This document shows positions 1 to 9,939 of a DNA stretch of 64,000 nucleotides, piece by piece. This DNA is from Paenibacillus tarimensis (GTDB lineage: Bacteria; Bacillota; Bacilli; Paenibacillales; Paenibacillaceae). The translations under genes and the position numbers were made by a program. The stretch is from positions 434,001 to 498,000 of the forward strand of contig NZ_JAKGAO010000004.1 in assembly GCF_021532315.1 (NCBI RefSeq), written 5' to 3'. The stretch's first letter is position 1, and every line of letters starts with the position of its first letter. The notes under the pieces are model-generated. The model did not search any database and was not told where the DNA came from. It saw only the letters and a program-made list of their open reading frames with translations.

Positions 1-2538
1 CTGGATCCTGAGACGTATGGTCTTAGCCGTGCGGATCTTGATTCATTCCCTGCCACATGGGTATGGGAGGAGGCGCCGGAGCGCGTCAAGACAGGGTGGG
101 ATGCTATTTCCCATTTACGTGCCGTATACACCGGAAGAATCGCTTACGAATTCAGTCATGTGCATGAACAAAGCGAGCGGGAATGGCTTATGGCCCAAGC
201 AGAGAGCGACGGCAAGCCCGAACCGCTATCCAACGAAGAGCGCTGTGCGCTGCTCAAACGGATTGTCGAAGTGGAAGAGTTTGAGCGGTTTTTGCACAGA
301 ACATTTGCCGGGCAAAAGAGATTCTCCCTAGAGGGAACTGACATGCTGGTACCGATGGTTGACGAGATTGTACGCCGTTCGGCAGGCCATGGAGCGGAGC
401 ATATGCTGATGGGTATGGCGCACCGCGGGCGGCTGAATGTGCTTGCCCATGTCCTTGGCAAACCGTACGGAGCCATTTTTTCCGAGTTCCATCATTCTCC
501 AAATAAGGACATGATACCTTCCGAAGGCTCGATGGGTATTAATTTCGGCTGGACTGGAGATGTGAAATACCACCTCGGCGGCAGTCATGCTGTAAAGCCG
601 AAGGAAACCGTTCAGATCCGTGTTACACTGGCTCATAACCCAAGTCACCTCGAATTTGTCAATCCTGTTGTTGAAGGCTTTACACGCGCAGCACAAGAGG
701 ATCGGACGAAACCGGGTTATCCGGAGCAGGATGTTGATAAAGCGGTTACAGTGCTGGTTCACGGTGATGCCGCGTTCGCAGGTGAAGGGGTTGTAGCTGA
801 GACGCTTAATTTCAATCAGCTCACCGGCTACCGCAATGGGGGAACCGTTCATATCATCGCGAACAACCGTCTGGGCTTTACGACAGACAGCAAGGATGCT
901 AGATCGACTTATTATGCCAGTGACCTGGCTAAAGGTTATGAAATACCGATTATCCACGTCAACGCGGATGATCCGGAGGCTTGTATCAATGCCATTCGAA
1001 TGGCTTGTGATTATCGTGCGAAGTTCCGCAAGGATTTTCTTATTGATCTCATCGGATACCGCCGGTACGGTCACAATGAGATGGATGATCCGGATGCGAC
1101 ACAGCCTCTCATGTATCAGAAGGTCCGCAGCCATCCGACTGTCAGCAATGTGTTTGCTGAAAAGCTGCTCAGCCGGGGACTGATTGAAGAGGATCACCTT
1201 GCCAACCTCCGCCAGGAGGTTCAGAGCATGCTTCAGCAGACCTATGAGGTTGTGAAGCAGAATGATAAATCCGATCCGCCTTATTTTAAAACCGAGCGCT
1301 TGAACGCCGAAATTGGAACGGACATCGTTACGGCCGTTCCGCTGGAGCGGCTTAAAGCTATCAATGAAGAGCTTCTCCGGTGGCCAGATAACTTCCATGT
1401 TTATCCGAAGCTAAGACGTATATTGGAGCGACGTGCGGTGGCATTCAATGAAGGCGAAAAGGTCGACTGGGCCTTAGCAGAAATCATCGCTTTCGCAACC
1501 ATCCTGGAGGATGGCGTGCCCATCCGAATGAGCGGACAGGATTCGGAGCGGGGTACGTTTGCTCACCGTCATATTGTCTTGCATGACTCCGAGACAGGTG
1601 AGGTATACTGCCCGCTGCACCGGATACCACAGGCACGGGCTTCATTTGCCATCCATAATAGCCCATTATCGGAAGCGGCTGTACTTGGTTTTGAATACGG
1701 CTACAATGTGTTCTCACCGGAGACGCTGGTGATTTGGGAGGCACAGTACGGTGACTTTGGCAACGCGGCACAGGTCATCATCGACCAGTTCATTGCTGCC
1801 AGCCGTGTGAAATGGTCCCAGCGTTCCGGACTTGTCATGCTGCTGCCTCATGGCCATGAAGGCCAAGGCCCGGAGCATTCCAGTGCCCGGCTTGAAAGGT
1901 ATTTGCAGCTGGCAGGCGATAATAACTGGACCGTGGCCAATCTGACGAAGGCGTCCCAATACTTCCATCTGCTTCGTAAGCAGGCCGGTCTGACGAAGAG
2001 TCCGGAAATGCGTCCGCTTATTCTGATGGCGCCCAAGAGTCTGATCCGCAATCCTAGGGTTGCTTCAACTGCAGCGGAATTTACCGAAGGTACGTTCCTG
2101 CCGGTTATTGAACATATGCAGGGCGGCGATGACAGCCGTGTTGAACGACTAATTCTTTGCAGCGGTAAGGTAACGGTAGATATTCTCGATGCGATTGACA
2201 ATGCACAAGGGGATCATAAGGAATGGCTTCGTGTCGTGAGTGTAGAGCAGCTGTATCCGTTCCCGGAAGAGAAGGTTCAAGCGATTATCGACCGGTATCC
2301 GAATCTGAGCGAGCTGATTTGGATGCAGGAAGAGCCAGGCAACATGGGGGCCTGGACATTCGCAAGACCATACTTGCAGAAGTTGGCACCGGGTAATGCT
2401 GAAGTGCGGTATATAGGCCGTCCGGATCGTTCAAGCCCGGCAAGCGGTTATCAATACATTCACAGCTTCGAGCAAGACTATATTCTGAAGCAGGCACTGC
2501 GCCGTACGACAACGGAAAGTATGACCAAGGGGAGGTAA
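1..2538 (+). CDS. odhA: 2-oxoglutarate dehydrogenase E1 component (5' truncated by window)
   Basis: Thiamine-diphosphate-dependent E1 subunit that decarboxylates 2-oxoglutarate and passes the succinyl group to the lipoyl arm of E2 in the TCA cycle. The frame is open from base 1 without a stop, so the N-terminus lies upstream; 845 codons are visible and, compared with the usual roughly 940 residues, about 100 are missing. Visible signatures are the ThDP-binding segment beginning GDAAFAGEG and ending in ANN (about 763-870), [11 protein letters not shown] near 1060, and [14 protein letters not shown] near 1850. The odhB ribosome site overlaps the end of this gene, so the two are cotranscribed. 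Identity is secure; only the start is unknown. Confidence 0.97.
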   Translation: MDPETYGLSRADLDSFPATWVWEEAPERVKTGWDAISHLRAVYTGRIAYEFSHVHEQSEREWLMAQAESDGKPEPLSNEERCALLKRIVEVEEFERFLHRTFAGQKRFSLEGTDMLVPMVDEIVRRSAGHGAEHMLMGMAHRGRLNVLAHVLGKPYGAIFSEFHHSPNKDMIPSEGSMGINFGWTGDVKYHLGGSHAVKPKETVQIRVTLAHNPSHLEFVNPVVEGFTRAAQEDRTKPGYPEQDVDKAVTVLVHGDAAFAGEGVVAETLNFNQLTGYRNGGTVHIIANNRLGFTTDSKDARSTYYASDLAKGYEIPIIHVNADDPEACINAIRMACDYRAKFRKDFLIDLIGYRRYGHNEMDDPDATQPLMYQKVRSHPTVSNVFAEKLLSRGLIEEDHLANLRQEVQSMLQQTYEVVKQNDKSDPPYFKTERLNAEIGTDIVTAVPLERLKAINEELLRWPDNFHVYPKLRRILERRAVAFNEGEKVDWALAEIIAFATILEDGVPIRMSGQDSERGTFAHRHIVLHDSETGEVYCPLHRIPQARASFAIHNSPLSEAAVLGFEYGYNVFSPETLVIWEAQYGDFGNAAQVIIDQFIAASRVKWSQRSGLVMLLPHGHEGQGPEHSSARLERYLQLAGDNNWTVANLTKASQYFHLLRKQAGLTKSPEMRPLILMAPKSLIRNPRVASTAAEFTEGTFLPVIEHMQGGDDSRVERLILCSGKVTVDILDAIDNAQGDHKEWLRVVSVEQLYPFPEEKVQAIIDRYPNLSELIWMQEEPGNMGAWTFARPYLQKLAPGNAEVRYIGRPDRSSPASGYQYIHSFEQDYILKQALRRTTTESMTKGR

Positions 2539-2543
2539 ATTTC

Positions 2544-3836
2544 GTGGCAGATATTATTATTCCTGAGCTCGGTGAATCCATAACGGAAGGCACGATATCC
2601 AGATGGCTGAAGAAGGAAGGGGACTCTGTACAGGCAGGGGACCTCTTGGTGGAACTGGAAACGGATAAAGTCAACCTTGAGATCAGCGCGGAAGCGGACG
2701 GTGTACTGGGCACCCAGTTGAAGGGTGAAGGCGATTCGGTCCAGGTTGGCGAGAAAATCGGCACCATTACAGCAACTGGCGGGTCTGGAGGCAATAAGGC
2801 GGCAAGTGAGCCGAAAGCCAGCGAGGCAGCAGCAGCATCCGCTGCACCTCCTAATCATGAGTCCGCGGGCTCACGGAATATCCAAAACGCCGGCCCTGTA
2901 GAAAATCCGACTCAGGTTAAAGCGTCACCTGCTGCACGCAAGCTTGCACGCGAAAAGGGTATTGAGCTGGATGGCATAAAGGGCAAGGACCCGCTGGGTC
3001 GCATCTTCCCGGATGATGTCCGCGGCGCAGGCGCTGCCCCGGCTGCCAGCCAAAGCCAGACCAGTCAGCCGGGCGAGGTGAAACAGCAGTCTGCTCCAGC
3101 CCCATCAGGTACTGCTCCAGACAGCTTCGGCAGCAAGCCGGTAGAACGGCAGCGGATGTCGCGCCGCAGGCAAACCATTGCCAACCGTTTGGTAGAAGCC
3201 CAGCAGACTGCCGCTATGCTGACGACCTTCAATGAGGTGGATATGACGGCGATTCTCGATGTGCGCAAACGCCGTAAGCAGACTTTCCTGGAAAAGCATG
3301 ATGTGGGACTTGGCTTCATGTCTTTCTTCACTAAGGCTGTTGTAGGCGCACTTAAAGCCTTCCCTTATTTAAATGCCGAGATCGACGGGCAGGATATTCT
3401 TGTGAAGAAATTTTACGATATTGGCATTGCGGTAGCTGCGAAGGAAGGACTTGTCGTGCCTGTGGTACGGGATGCTGACCGTCTTGGCTTTGCTGAAATT
3501 GAGCGGACGATTGCAGGACTTGCAGACAAAGCCCGCAGCAATACCCTGTCATTGTCTGAACTGCAGGGCGGAACCTTCACCATCACAAACGGCGGTGTAT
3601 TTGGATCGCTTCTGTCCACTCCGATTCTGAATACCCCACAGGTAGGTATTCTGGGCATGCACAAAATTCAATTAAGACCGGTTGCTATTGACGCTGAACG
3701 CATGGAGAACCGGCCGATGATGTATATTGCGCTATCTTATGATCACCGTATTGTTGACGGCAGTGAAGCCGTAAGGTTCCTTGTAAAGGTAAAGGAGCTG
3801 CTTGAGGATCCGGAGACGCTGCTGCTTGAAGGCTAA
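2544..3836 (+). CDS. odhB: dihydrolipoyllysine succinyltransferase, E2 of 2-oxoglutarate dehydrogenase
   Basis: E2 core enzyme of the 2-oxoglutarate dehydrogenase complex, carrying succinyl groups to CoA. 430 residues: lipoyl domain at 1-80 with the lipoylated lysine in ETDKVNLE (K42), an Ala/Pro/Ser/Gln-rich linker, a peripheral subunit-binding domain near 125-165 ([13 protein letters not shown]), a second linker, and the catalytic domain with SYDHRIVDG (H401, D405) near the C-terminus. The start is GTG, five bases after the odhA stop, with GGGGAGGT overlapping that stop; this gives the expected N-terminus [13 protein letters not shown]3 is not encoded in this window, as is common since it is shared with other complexes. 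Confidence 0.97.
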   Translation: MADIIIPELGESITEGTISRWLKKEGDSVQAGDLLVELETDKVNLEISAEADGVLGTQLKGEGDSVQVGEKIGTITATGGSGGNKAASEPKASEAAAASAAPPNHESAGSRNIQNAGPVENPTQVKASPAARKLAREKGIELDGIKGKDPLGRIFPDDVRGAGAAPAASQSQTSQPGEVKQQSAPAPSGTAPDSFGSKPVERQRMSRRRQTIANRLVEAQQTAAMLTTFNEVDMTAILDVRKRRKQTFLEKHDVGLGFMSFFTKAVVGALKAFPYLNAEIDGQDILVKKFYDIGIAVAAKEGLVVPVVRDADRLGFAEIERTIAGLADKARSNTLSLSELQGGTFTITNGGVFGSLLSTPILNTPQVGILGMHKIQLRPVAIDAERMENRPMMYIALSYDHRIVDGSEAVRFLVKVKELLEDPETLLLEG

Positions 3837-3880
3837 GCGGGAGCAGTTCGATTTCTTTCTATAGCACGCAAAAGTAAACA

Positions 3881-3913
3881 AAGAAGCCAATCTCCGAAGG
3901 AGATTGGCTTCTT
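3881..3913. terminator. bidirectional terminator between odhB and the YjcZ-like gene
   Basis: A perfect 15-bp inverted repeat with a GAA loop (3881-3895 and 3899-3913) lies 44 bases after the odhB stop and 17 bases beyond the stop of the convergent miniprotein gene. The arms begin and end with AAGAAG/CTTCTT, giving modest T-rich tails on both strands. Confidence 0.8.
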
Positions 3914-3930
3914 ATTCATCTGCGCTGCAA

Positions 3931-4047
3931 TTAAACCAGGATTGTGCGGGAGATGATTACCAGAAGAATGAAGAGAACCAGAATTGCACCAGTCGAAGTC
4001 CAAAGGCCAGCACCTGTACCTGCACCTACACCTGCTCCGTATGCCAT
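3931..4047 (-). CDS. YjcZ-family sporulation miniprotein
   Basis: A 38-residue protein: a Gly/Ala-rich head (MAYGAGVGAGTGAG, then LWTSTG) followed by one hydrophobic helix, AILVLFILLVIISRTILV. This Gly-rich head plus ILVLFILLVII segment is the hallmark of the YjcZ family of small spore-associated membrane proteins in Bacilli; their molecular function is unknown. On the minus strand TTGGAGTG lies about 10 bases before ATG. It converges on odhB and shares the terminator at 3881-3913. It is short enough to be missed by gene callers, but composition and ribosome site both support it. Confidence 0.8.
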   Translation of the reverse strand: MAYGAGVGAGTGAGLWTSTGAILVLFILLVIISRTILV

Positions 4048-4100
4048 TTCGAAACACTCCAATCTTGTTGAATTATTGTGGATCGCTCATCCACAGAATC

Positions 4101-4108
4101 ATTGTATG
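4101..4108 (-). promoter_or_regulatory. possible mother-cell sigma -10 box for the YjcZ-like gene
   Basis: On the minus strand the sequence reads CATACAAT, identical to the SigE-type -10 consensus, 53 bases before the ATG at 4047. No convincing -35 element was found, so this is tentative. Confidence 0.3.
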
Positions 4109-4371
4109 TCGAAGCTGCATACTGGTCTGGACGTGAGTCCAGTTCCTCGACATTTTGGGCGAAAGGGCAAATAACATCGTTTGTTAGAACCCTATAGTTC
4201 CTTGAATCAATACAATGCCGGCATGGAGGGGGACACGCAGCTTTACGGAAGTCCGGGGCAAGATCAGTGCTTTGATTGCGCACGTCCCGTTGAAATCACT
4301 CGTTAACTGGGATAAGATCGATAGGGGGAAGCTAAGAGTTTCCATTGTCTACACTATTAACTTACAGAATG
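4109..4371. other. gap upstream of the UbiD-like gene
   Basis: No gene is supported here. It holds a nested inverted repeat at 4107-4152 (outer arms TGTCGA/TCGACA, inner arms CTGGAC/GTCCAG with a GTGA loop). A longer reading of the next gene could start at 4215, but no ribosome site precedes that codon and the extra residues do not resemble the family. Confidence 0.4.
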
Positions 4372-4385
4372 GAGACATCCAAGTT

Positions 4386-6218
4386 ATGTATCGTCATATC
4401 GAGGATTGTGTTATAGATTTAGAGAAGCACGGTCATTTGGTCCGCGTTCGGGAAGAAATAGATCCCGATCTGGAGATGGCCGCTGTACATAGACGAGTAT
4501 ACGAAGCGGGAGGGCCTGCTTTGCTGTTCGAGAATGTGAAAGGCACCAAGTACAGGGCGGTGTCCAATCTGTTTGGTTCGATCGAACGCAGCCGGTTCAT
4601 ATTCCGCGACACCTGGCAGGCAGCTGAGAATGTCATCGCCCTGCGCGGCAATCCCATGGAGGCACTCAAGCATCCGTTCAAGCATGTGGGTATAGCGCTT
4701 GCCGCATTCAAAGCGCTGCCCCGAAAGTCCTCAGGTCTTCCGCCGGGCTTTCGGGAAATCAGGATATCGGATCTTCCCATGATCAAATCATGGCCCATGG
4801 ACGGCGGAGCCTTCATCACGCTGCCGCAGGTATATTCGGAAAATCCGGACAAGCCTGGCATTATGAATTCTAACCTCGGTATGTACCGTATACAGCTGAA
4901 CGGTAATGACTACAAGCTGGATCAGGAAATCGGTCTGCATTATCAGATCCACCGCGGTATTGGCATCCATCAAGAGAAGGCGAGCCGAAGAGGAGAGCCG
5001 CTTAAGGTCAGCTGCTTCGTCGGCGGTCCGCCTGCCCATACGCTCTCTGCAGTAATGCCGCTGCCAGAAGGATTAAGCGAGATGACGTTTGCCGGCCTGC
5101 TCGCAGGACGTCGGTTTCGTTACAGCTATGTGGACGGTTATTGCATCAGTCATGATGCGGATTTTGTCATTACCGGTGAGATCCATCCGGGTGAAACGAA
5201 GCCCGAAGGTCCATTTGGCGACCATCTGGGTTATTACAGCCTGATCCATCCATTTCCGGTTATGAGAATTCATAAGGTTTATGCAAGAGAGCATGCCATC
5301 TGGCCTTTTACAGTTGTCGGACGCCCACCGGCGGAGGATACAGCGTTTGGTGCGCTTATTCATGAGCTGACCGGCGATGCGATCAAGCAGGAGATTCCAG
5401 GTGTTCAGGAAGTCCATGCAGTTGATGCAGCAGGCGTGCATCCGCTTCTGTTTGCAATTGGCAGTGAGCGTTATACGCCTTATCAAACCGTCAAGCAGCC
5501 TGCGGAGCTCTTAACGATTGCCAATCGCATACTTGGCACCGGGCAGCTGAGTCTTGCCAAATACTTGTTCATCACAGCGGAAGACCAGGTGCCGCTTGAT
5601 AGTCATCGTGAAGAAGAGTTTCTTCAATATATATTGGAGCGGATTGATCTGCGCCGGGACTTGCATTTTCAAACCAATACGACCATAGACACGCTCGATT
5701 ACTCAGGAAGCGGCTTGAACAGCGGCAGCAAGGTTATCTTCGCAGCTTACGGAGAACAGAAGCGCAAGCTGTGCAGGGAAATTCCTGAAGCTGTTATGAA
5801 CGTCCGGGGTTTTACAGCACCCTGCTTGGTCATGCCAGGGATTATCGCAATCGAGACGAATACGTTCCACAGTTACGAGGTAGCAGCCAAGGAGTTACGC
5901 ATGTTCTGTGAGGCATTACAAGCCGGCGGCGGGCTTCCGGACTGTCCGATGATAGTTGTCTGCGATGACAGCCGTTTTGTTAGCGGGAGTTTGTCTAATT
6001 TTCTGTGGAGTACGTTTACACGGAGCAATCCATCGCATGACATTTATGGGGTTAACAGCTTCTATGAACATAAACACTGGGGATGCGACACAGTAGTTAT
6101 TGATGCGCGAATCAAGCCTCATCATGCTCCGCCGCTTGAGGCAGACGCTTCCGTGGAACGAAATGTGGACCGTTTCTTTGCCAAGGGAGCAAGCCTGGGC
6201 GGAATCAAGCTAGGCTAG
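4386..6218 (+). CDS. UbiD family decarboxylase
   Basis: Member of the UbiD family of prenylated-FMN-dependent (de)carboxylases acting on aromatic or unsaturated acids. From the ATG at 4386 it is 610 residues, starting MYRHIEDCVIDLEKHG, with GGAG about 10 bases upstream; this is the family length and N-terminus. The family motif EGPFGDHLGYYS, which carries an active-site glutamate, lies near 5205-5240. No UbiX flavin prenyltransferase gene is in the window, so the cofactor supplier must lie elsewhere. The substrate (quinone precursor or other aromatic acid) cannot be assigned from sequence. The gene stands alone, with a terminator-like hairpin after it. Confidence 0.88.
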   Translation: MYRHIEDCVIDLEKHGHLVRVREEIDPDLEMAAVHRRVYEAGGPALLFENVKGTKYRAVSNLFGSIERSRFIFRDTWQAAENVIALRGNPMEALKHPFKHVGIALAAFKALPRKSSGLPPGFREIRISDLPMIKSWPMDGGAFITLPQVYSENPDKPGIMNSNLGMYRIQLNGNDYKLDQEIGLHYQIHRGIGIHQEKASRRGEPLKVSCFVGGPPAHTLSAVMPLPEGLSEMTFAGLLAGRRFRYSYVDGYCISHDADFVITGEIHPGETKPEGPFGDHLGYYSLIHPFPVMRIHKVYAREHAIWPFTVVGRPPAEDTAFGALIHELTGDAIKQEIPGVQEVHAVDAAGVHPLLFAIGSERYTPYQTVKQPAELLTIANRILGTGQLSLAKYLFITAEDQVPLDSHREEEFLQYILERIDLRRDLHFQTNTTIDTLDYSGSGLNSGSKVIFAAYGEQKRKLCREIPEAVMNVRGFTAPCLVMPGIIAIETNTFHSYEVAAKELRMFCEALQAGGGLPDCPMIVVCDDSRFVSGSLSNFLWSTFTRSNPSHDIYGVNSFYEHKHWGCDTVVIDARIKPHHAPPLEADASVERNVDRFFAKGASLGGIKLG

Positions 6219-6237
6219 GATTATCCGGATATTATTA

Positions 6238-6269
6238 AACAGGCTGCGCTCCAAGGAGCACGGCTTGTT
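6238..6269 (+). terminator. terminator after the UbiD-like gene
   Basis: A 15-bp imperfect stem (6238-6252 with 6255-6269, two G-T wobbles and one mismatch) begins 20 bases after the stop and ends in GTTTGT. Confidence 0.55.
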
Positions 6270-6411
6270 TGTGATGTGAGGTTAATCACTGTTTATGAGG
6301 ATTGGGAGGAAAGAACTAGGTCATATTCATTGAACTTAGGTTAAATAATTCAGGACTTAATACTGTGTGTACTGGTACATTATGTATGTACAATTAAAAG
6401 GAGGAGAGGTG

Positions 6412-7182
6412 ATGCGGTTGACATCTCTGATTACGCTCGACCTCAGCACGATTGCGGAACAGCATATTTGCTGCGCCATGAGCGATAAGAAGGCACAGCA
6501 AGGCGTGCAGCTGAAGAAGGACTGGCTGGCATGCCGGTTTGAGGAGGGCCTAACCTTTACCAAGCTGGACGTAAGGGGGAAGGTGTTCATTGAATATTTG
6601 CCGGCTGAGAAGGTATGGGCTCCAGTTGACGCGCCGGGCTTTCTGTATATTAACTGTCTCTGGGTAGCGGGCAGCTACAAGGGTCAGGGTCATGGAAAAG
6701 CTCTGCTGAATGAAGCCTTACGAGATTCGTTAGGAACAAATGGGCTCGTCACCCTGACAAGCGCTACGAAGCGGCCATACCTGGCAGACAAGAAGTTCCT
6801 AGTCTCACAAGGTTTCGAGGTCTGTGATACAGCTCCGCCTTACTTTGAGTTAATGATCAAAAGGCTGGATAACAGAGCACCTGTACCACGGTTTAAGGAA
6901 TGCGCCAAGCGCCTTCAGCTCGAGGGAGAGCTGGCAAGAGGACTGGTCGTCTACTACACGAACCAATGTCCATTTACGGACCATTATGCGAATGCAGAGC
7001 TGGAGGAGATCGGGAAAGAATTTGGTATTCCTGTTAAGCGTGTTCGACTGACCAGCAGGGAGGAATCCCAGAGTGCACCTGCCGCATGGACCACCTACAG
7101 TGCGTTTTATGATGGTAATTTCCTCACTCATGAGATGCTGACGAAGGGAAAGCTGAAGAGTCTGTTAAAGAATCGGCAGTAA
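6412..7182 (+). CDS. YoaP-like GNAT acetyltransferase with C-terminal YoaP domain
   Basis: 256-residue two-domain protein. Residues about 1-150 are a GNAT fold with the acetyl-CoA loop GSYKGQGHGKALL; residues about 165-256 match the YoaP domain, a thioredoxin-like segment starting VVYYTNQCPFTDHY with a single cysteine. Length and layout agree with B. subtilis YoaP (about 250 residues). The ATG at 6412 is chosen because AAAGGAGGAGAGG sits just upstream; an in-frame ATG at 6385 would lie before that ribosome site. The acetyl acceptor is unknown. Transcribed alone; a 12-bp stem with a two-base bulge (7183-7209) follows. Confidence 0.85.
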   Translation: MRLTSLITLDLSTIAEQHICCAMSDKKAQQGVQLKKDWLACRFEEGLTFTKLDVRGKVFIEYLPAEKVWAPVDAPGFLYINCLWVAGSYKGQGHGKALLNEALRDSLGTNGLVTLTSATKRPYLADKKFLVSQGFEVCDTAPPYFELMIKRLDNRAPVPRFKECAKRLQLEGELARGLVVYYTNQCPFTDHYANAELEEIGKEFGIPVKRVRLTSREESQSAPAAWTTYSAFYDGNFLTHEMLTKGKLKSLLKNRQ

Positions 7183-7270
7183 AGCGGGTTTATGTTCATA
7201 AACGCTTTACTCACGAACATATACTCGCTAATAAAAGTGAAAAATCCAATATTTAGTAGGAGGGGATGAG

Positions 7271-7744
7271 ATGACAACAACCCATCAACCGGAGCAAGTA
7301 GACTTGAAGGATATCAAACTTGCTGGCTTTACGTTAACTGAAAGTCTTAATACAGTGCTGAAAACCGGAATTATCGGCAAGCTGCGGGAGGAATTGGAGC
7401 GGCGCTCCGAGGAGATTCCGGCTAGGAGCGGTTCTGGCATTTATTTAATTCAAATCTATCCTTCGGATGGCGAATGGACTCCTGATGTTCCTTATCAGCA
7501 TATTATCGGTATTCCTGTGGCTTACGATAGTGAACTGCCAAGCGGTATGACAACCTATACGATTCCTGCCGGACGATACTTAAAAATCATACATAAAGGT
7601 ACAGAGTCGGAAATTAGCAAAACCTATGATTATATGAACCACACTTATGGAGGCAGACCCGTAGATATCGAGTATTGGCATGATATCCATACGCTTGAGA
7701 ACGAAGATGCGGAGATTGACATCTATATACCGTTGAATGACTAG
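7271..7744 (+). CDS. GyrI-like effector-binding domain protein
   Basis: 157-residue stand-alone GyrI-like / AraC effector-binding domain, a fold that binds small hydrophobic or cationic ligands in transcription regulators and in free-standing binders. Visible: IYLIQIYPSDGEW, YQHIIGIPV, TIPAGRYLKIIHKG (the PAG.Y..F-type strand), and a C-terminal EIDIYIPLN strand typical of the fold. There is no DNA-binding domain. TAGGAGGGGATGAG precedes the ATG. The ligand is unknown. Confidence 0.8.
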   Translation: MTTTHQPEQVDLKDIKLAGFTLTESLNTVLKTGIIGKLREELERRSEEIPARSGSGIYLIQIYPSDGEWTPDVPYQHIIGIPVAYDSELPSGMTTYTIPAGRYLKIIHKGTESEISKTYDYMNHTYGGRPVDIEYWHDIHTLENEDAEIDIYIPLND

Positions 7745-7757
7745 TAGATAACATGAT

Positions 7758-7800
7758 AGCAGCCTGCAGGGATTGCCCGGCAGGCTGCTTATTTTTTATT
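7758..7800. terminator. shared terminator of the GyrI-like and GH18 genes
   Basis: A perfect 10-bp stem (AGCAGCCTGC at 7758-7767, GCAGGCTGCT at 7780-7789) followed by TATTTTTTATTT on the plus strand. It lies between two convergent stop codons, so it probably serves both. Confidence 0.85.
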
Positions 7801-9712
7801 TAATCTGAAGCATCATGGTCCACAGCTCAGGAGATTCGTAACCGAGACGCCAGGCGGCAACACCGGCAAGGTCGTACTTTTTAGCGATCTCAATCCGCTT
7901 CTTCACGGTGTCGACTGTCTCAGCCCATAACACATAAGTGAAGCCGTCCTTTACATACGTGTGCTTGATCTGCTGAAACTTTGGATCATATACAGAGGTC
8001 GCTTCGTTGGAATGAAGCAGCGCCGGAAGATCCTTCATAAAGATCGCACGAGAGTCCAGCAGTCTGCCGTTGTTGTCAATCTTCCACTCCCGGATATAGA
8101 ATGGAATGCCGAGCATCAGCTTGGAACGCGGGATACCATAGGACAAATATTCCTTGACGCCCTGTTCGGTCCATTGAAGACCGGCTACCGAACCGGGGGA
8201 TGTGCTCCCCTTCCAATATTGATCATAGGCCATGATCACCACATAATCCACATAGGAGGCCAGCTTCTCATGATCATATGCGGTTTTATGATTCCAGGCC
8301 GCATCCCCCCGGAGAAGATCGATTGAAATGCTCAAGCCTTTGGCCTTCACCGCCTTGGCAAGATCACGGACGAATACCGTGTACAGATCCCGGTCCGCAC
8401 CTGCCAGCTCTTCAAAGTCCAGATTGACTCCATGAACCTGCAGCTTGACAAGCCGGTCGACAAGAGCGGAGATGAACCGCTTCTGGGCTTCCGGGCTGCG
8501 CAGGAATGTGCTGGTCATTGCTTTGTCAAACTGATTATGCACAAGCGGTACGACCTGCATGCCCTTCGCTATCAGTTCCGCAACGACCTTGGCGTCTGAA
8601 GTGTCTTTAAGCGTCCCGCTGGCGTCAGTGAGTTCAAACCAGGTTGGCGAGTTAATATCCATGCCTTGGGTTGCCGCTACTTGACCCATAATGGTAGTGG
8701 TACTGGACGATCCATTCCAACCCAAATACAGGAGCTTCTTCATATTATCCCAGATCAGTCTGCCGTCTGAAGTGACAATCTTCGAATTCGCATAGCTGCG
8801 GGCATAGGAGAGAGCAGAGCTGCGAGTATGAAAATGGCGGATCAGCTTGTCACCCTGATAGACTTGAAGATAAGGAATATTCGTCCACCAGACATTGCCG
8901 TCCTTTACAATCTCAGCTCCAGCCAGTGTCTTGGCATAGGTAACCGCGTTATCAAGGCCATAGTAACTGCGAACCTCTTTGCCATTCTGATAAATAGTAT
9001 AAGCAGGGATAGCCGAATGAACGATATCACCTGTTGTCATATTCACAACTTCACTGCCGGCGGATTTATTGGAGGCACGTATGGCATCTAGCAGGAAGCT
9101 ATGAGTGGTTGGCGATGTTACCCCGTCTGCGGTTATGACTTCATAGACGGGAGCCTTGCTTCGCGCCGCTTCTTTTTGCTCAGTGCTTATATTATCCCAA
9201 ATCCACTGATTGGTGTCCGTGTCCATAATGTGGGCGCTGCCCCACTTGGCCGCTTCTTTCTTAGCTTCAGCGAGCGTGACGAATGCCCATTGAGGCATTG
9301 TCTTATCCCCTTGGTATAGACGATATCTTGTATGGCGGCTGTATACCCAGCCGGGCTTCTCAAGATCGCGGATATGCACATTCGTTAGGGAAGAGGCAGC
9401 TTGCCGCGCTTCTGCCAGCGTTTGGAATCCCCAGCTGCTGCGGGTCAGCCCGTTCTGATATAATGCATAGCGCGGTAGATTATCCCATACCCACTGGCGG
9501 TTGGCGATTTTCTCGACATGGCTGTATTTGAACTGCTTGGAGTAAGCAACTGCCTGTTGCAGGGAAGGGAATTCTTTCAATGCCTTCTCGTTCTGATATA
9601 CACGATACTGTGTCATTTTCCCTGCAGACGCCTCAACTGTTGAAGTAGCGGCAAGGGCACCTGCCTGCAGGGCGAGCAGAAGAGTTAAGCCAAGCTTAAT
9701 CTTGTTGTTCAT
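7796..9712 (-). CDS. secreted glycoside hydrolase family 18 protein with six N-terminal repeats
   Basis: 638 residues. A Sec signal peptide (1 to about 29, cleavage after VEASA) is followed by six repeats of about 45 residues starting near 34, 80, 128, 190, 236 and 280. Each runs Y.(V/L)YQ....., an Ala-rich helix, an I/V..-strand, then W(V/I)WDN; repeats 2 and 4 are the most diverged. From about 327 a GH18 barrel follows, with catalytic motif GVNLDFEELAG (the final E of DFE is the acid) and VDYVVIMAYDQYWKG. Distant GH18 relatives with LysM repeats (YaaH/SleL type) act on spore cortex; here the repeats are not LysM. Likely cell-surface or extracellular chitinase/peptidoglycan-type activity; substrate unproven. 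Confidence 0.88.
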   Translation of the reverse strand: MNNKIKLGLTLLLALQAGALAATSTVEASAGKMTQYRVYQNEKALKEFPSLQQAVAYSKQFKYSHVEKIANRQWVWDNLPRYALYQNGLTRSSWGFQTLAEARQAASSLTNVHIRDLEKPGWVYSRHTRYRLYQGDKTMPQWAFVTLAEAKKEAAKWGSAHIMDTDTNQWIWDNISTEQKEAARSKAPVYEVITADGVTSPTTHSFLLDAIRASNKSAGSEVVNMTTGDIVHSAIPAYTIYQNGKEVRSYYGLDNAVTYAKTLAGAEIVKDGNVWWTNIPYLQVYQGDKLIRHFHTRSSALSYARSYANSKIVTSDGRLIWDNMKKLLYLGWNGSSSTTTIMGQVAATQGMDINSPTWFELTDASGTLKDTSDAKVVAELIAKGMQVVPLVHNQFDKAMTSTFLRSPEAQKRFISALVDRLVKLQVHGVNLDFEELAGADRDLYTVFVRDLAKAVKAKGLSISIDLLRGDAAWNHKTAYDHEKLASYVDYVVIMAYDQYWKGSTSPGSVAGLQWTEQGVKEYLSYGIPRSKLMLGIPFYIREWKIDNNGRLLDSRAIFMKDLPALLHSNEATSVYDPKFQQIKHTYVKDGFTYVLWAETVDTVKKRIEIAKKYDLAGVAAWRLGYESPELWTMMLQIK

Positions 9713-9841
9713 CGTTGGGGGTTCACCAGACCTCTCTCATTCTATCTACATTAATTAGACGCTGTAGAAGAGAAGAGGTTGCGTAGTAAATTTAGGTAAT
9801 GTATTAAGCGGATCGGGTCAATCCGCTCGGGTATGATTTTA

Positions 9842-9898
9842 AACAAAAAAAGAAAAGAAGCTGTCCTTTACCGGATCGCAACCGGAAGAACAGCTTCT
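9842..9898 (-). terminator. terminator of the YxcD operon
   Basis: Stem AGAAGCTGT (9856-9864) with ACAGCTTCT (9890-9898) plus an inner CCGG/CCGG pair. Read on the minus strand it is followed by a T-rich run (complement of 9842-9855), 42 bases after the yxcD-like stop. Confidence 0.75.
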
Positions 9899-9939
9899 GT
9901 AAATCATAGTTATGGTAGAATTAACGAGTCAAGCGGTAA

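Noticed and set aside
328-1398. 356-codon minus-strand frame inside odhA
   Set aside because: Shadow of the conserved E1 gene; no family resemblance.
4215-4385. N-terminal extension of the UbiD-like gene
   Set aside because: 57 extra residues unlike the family and no ribosome site; ATG 4386 has GGAG at good spacing.
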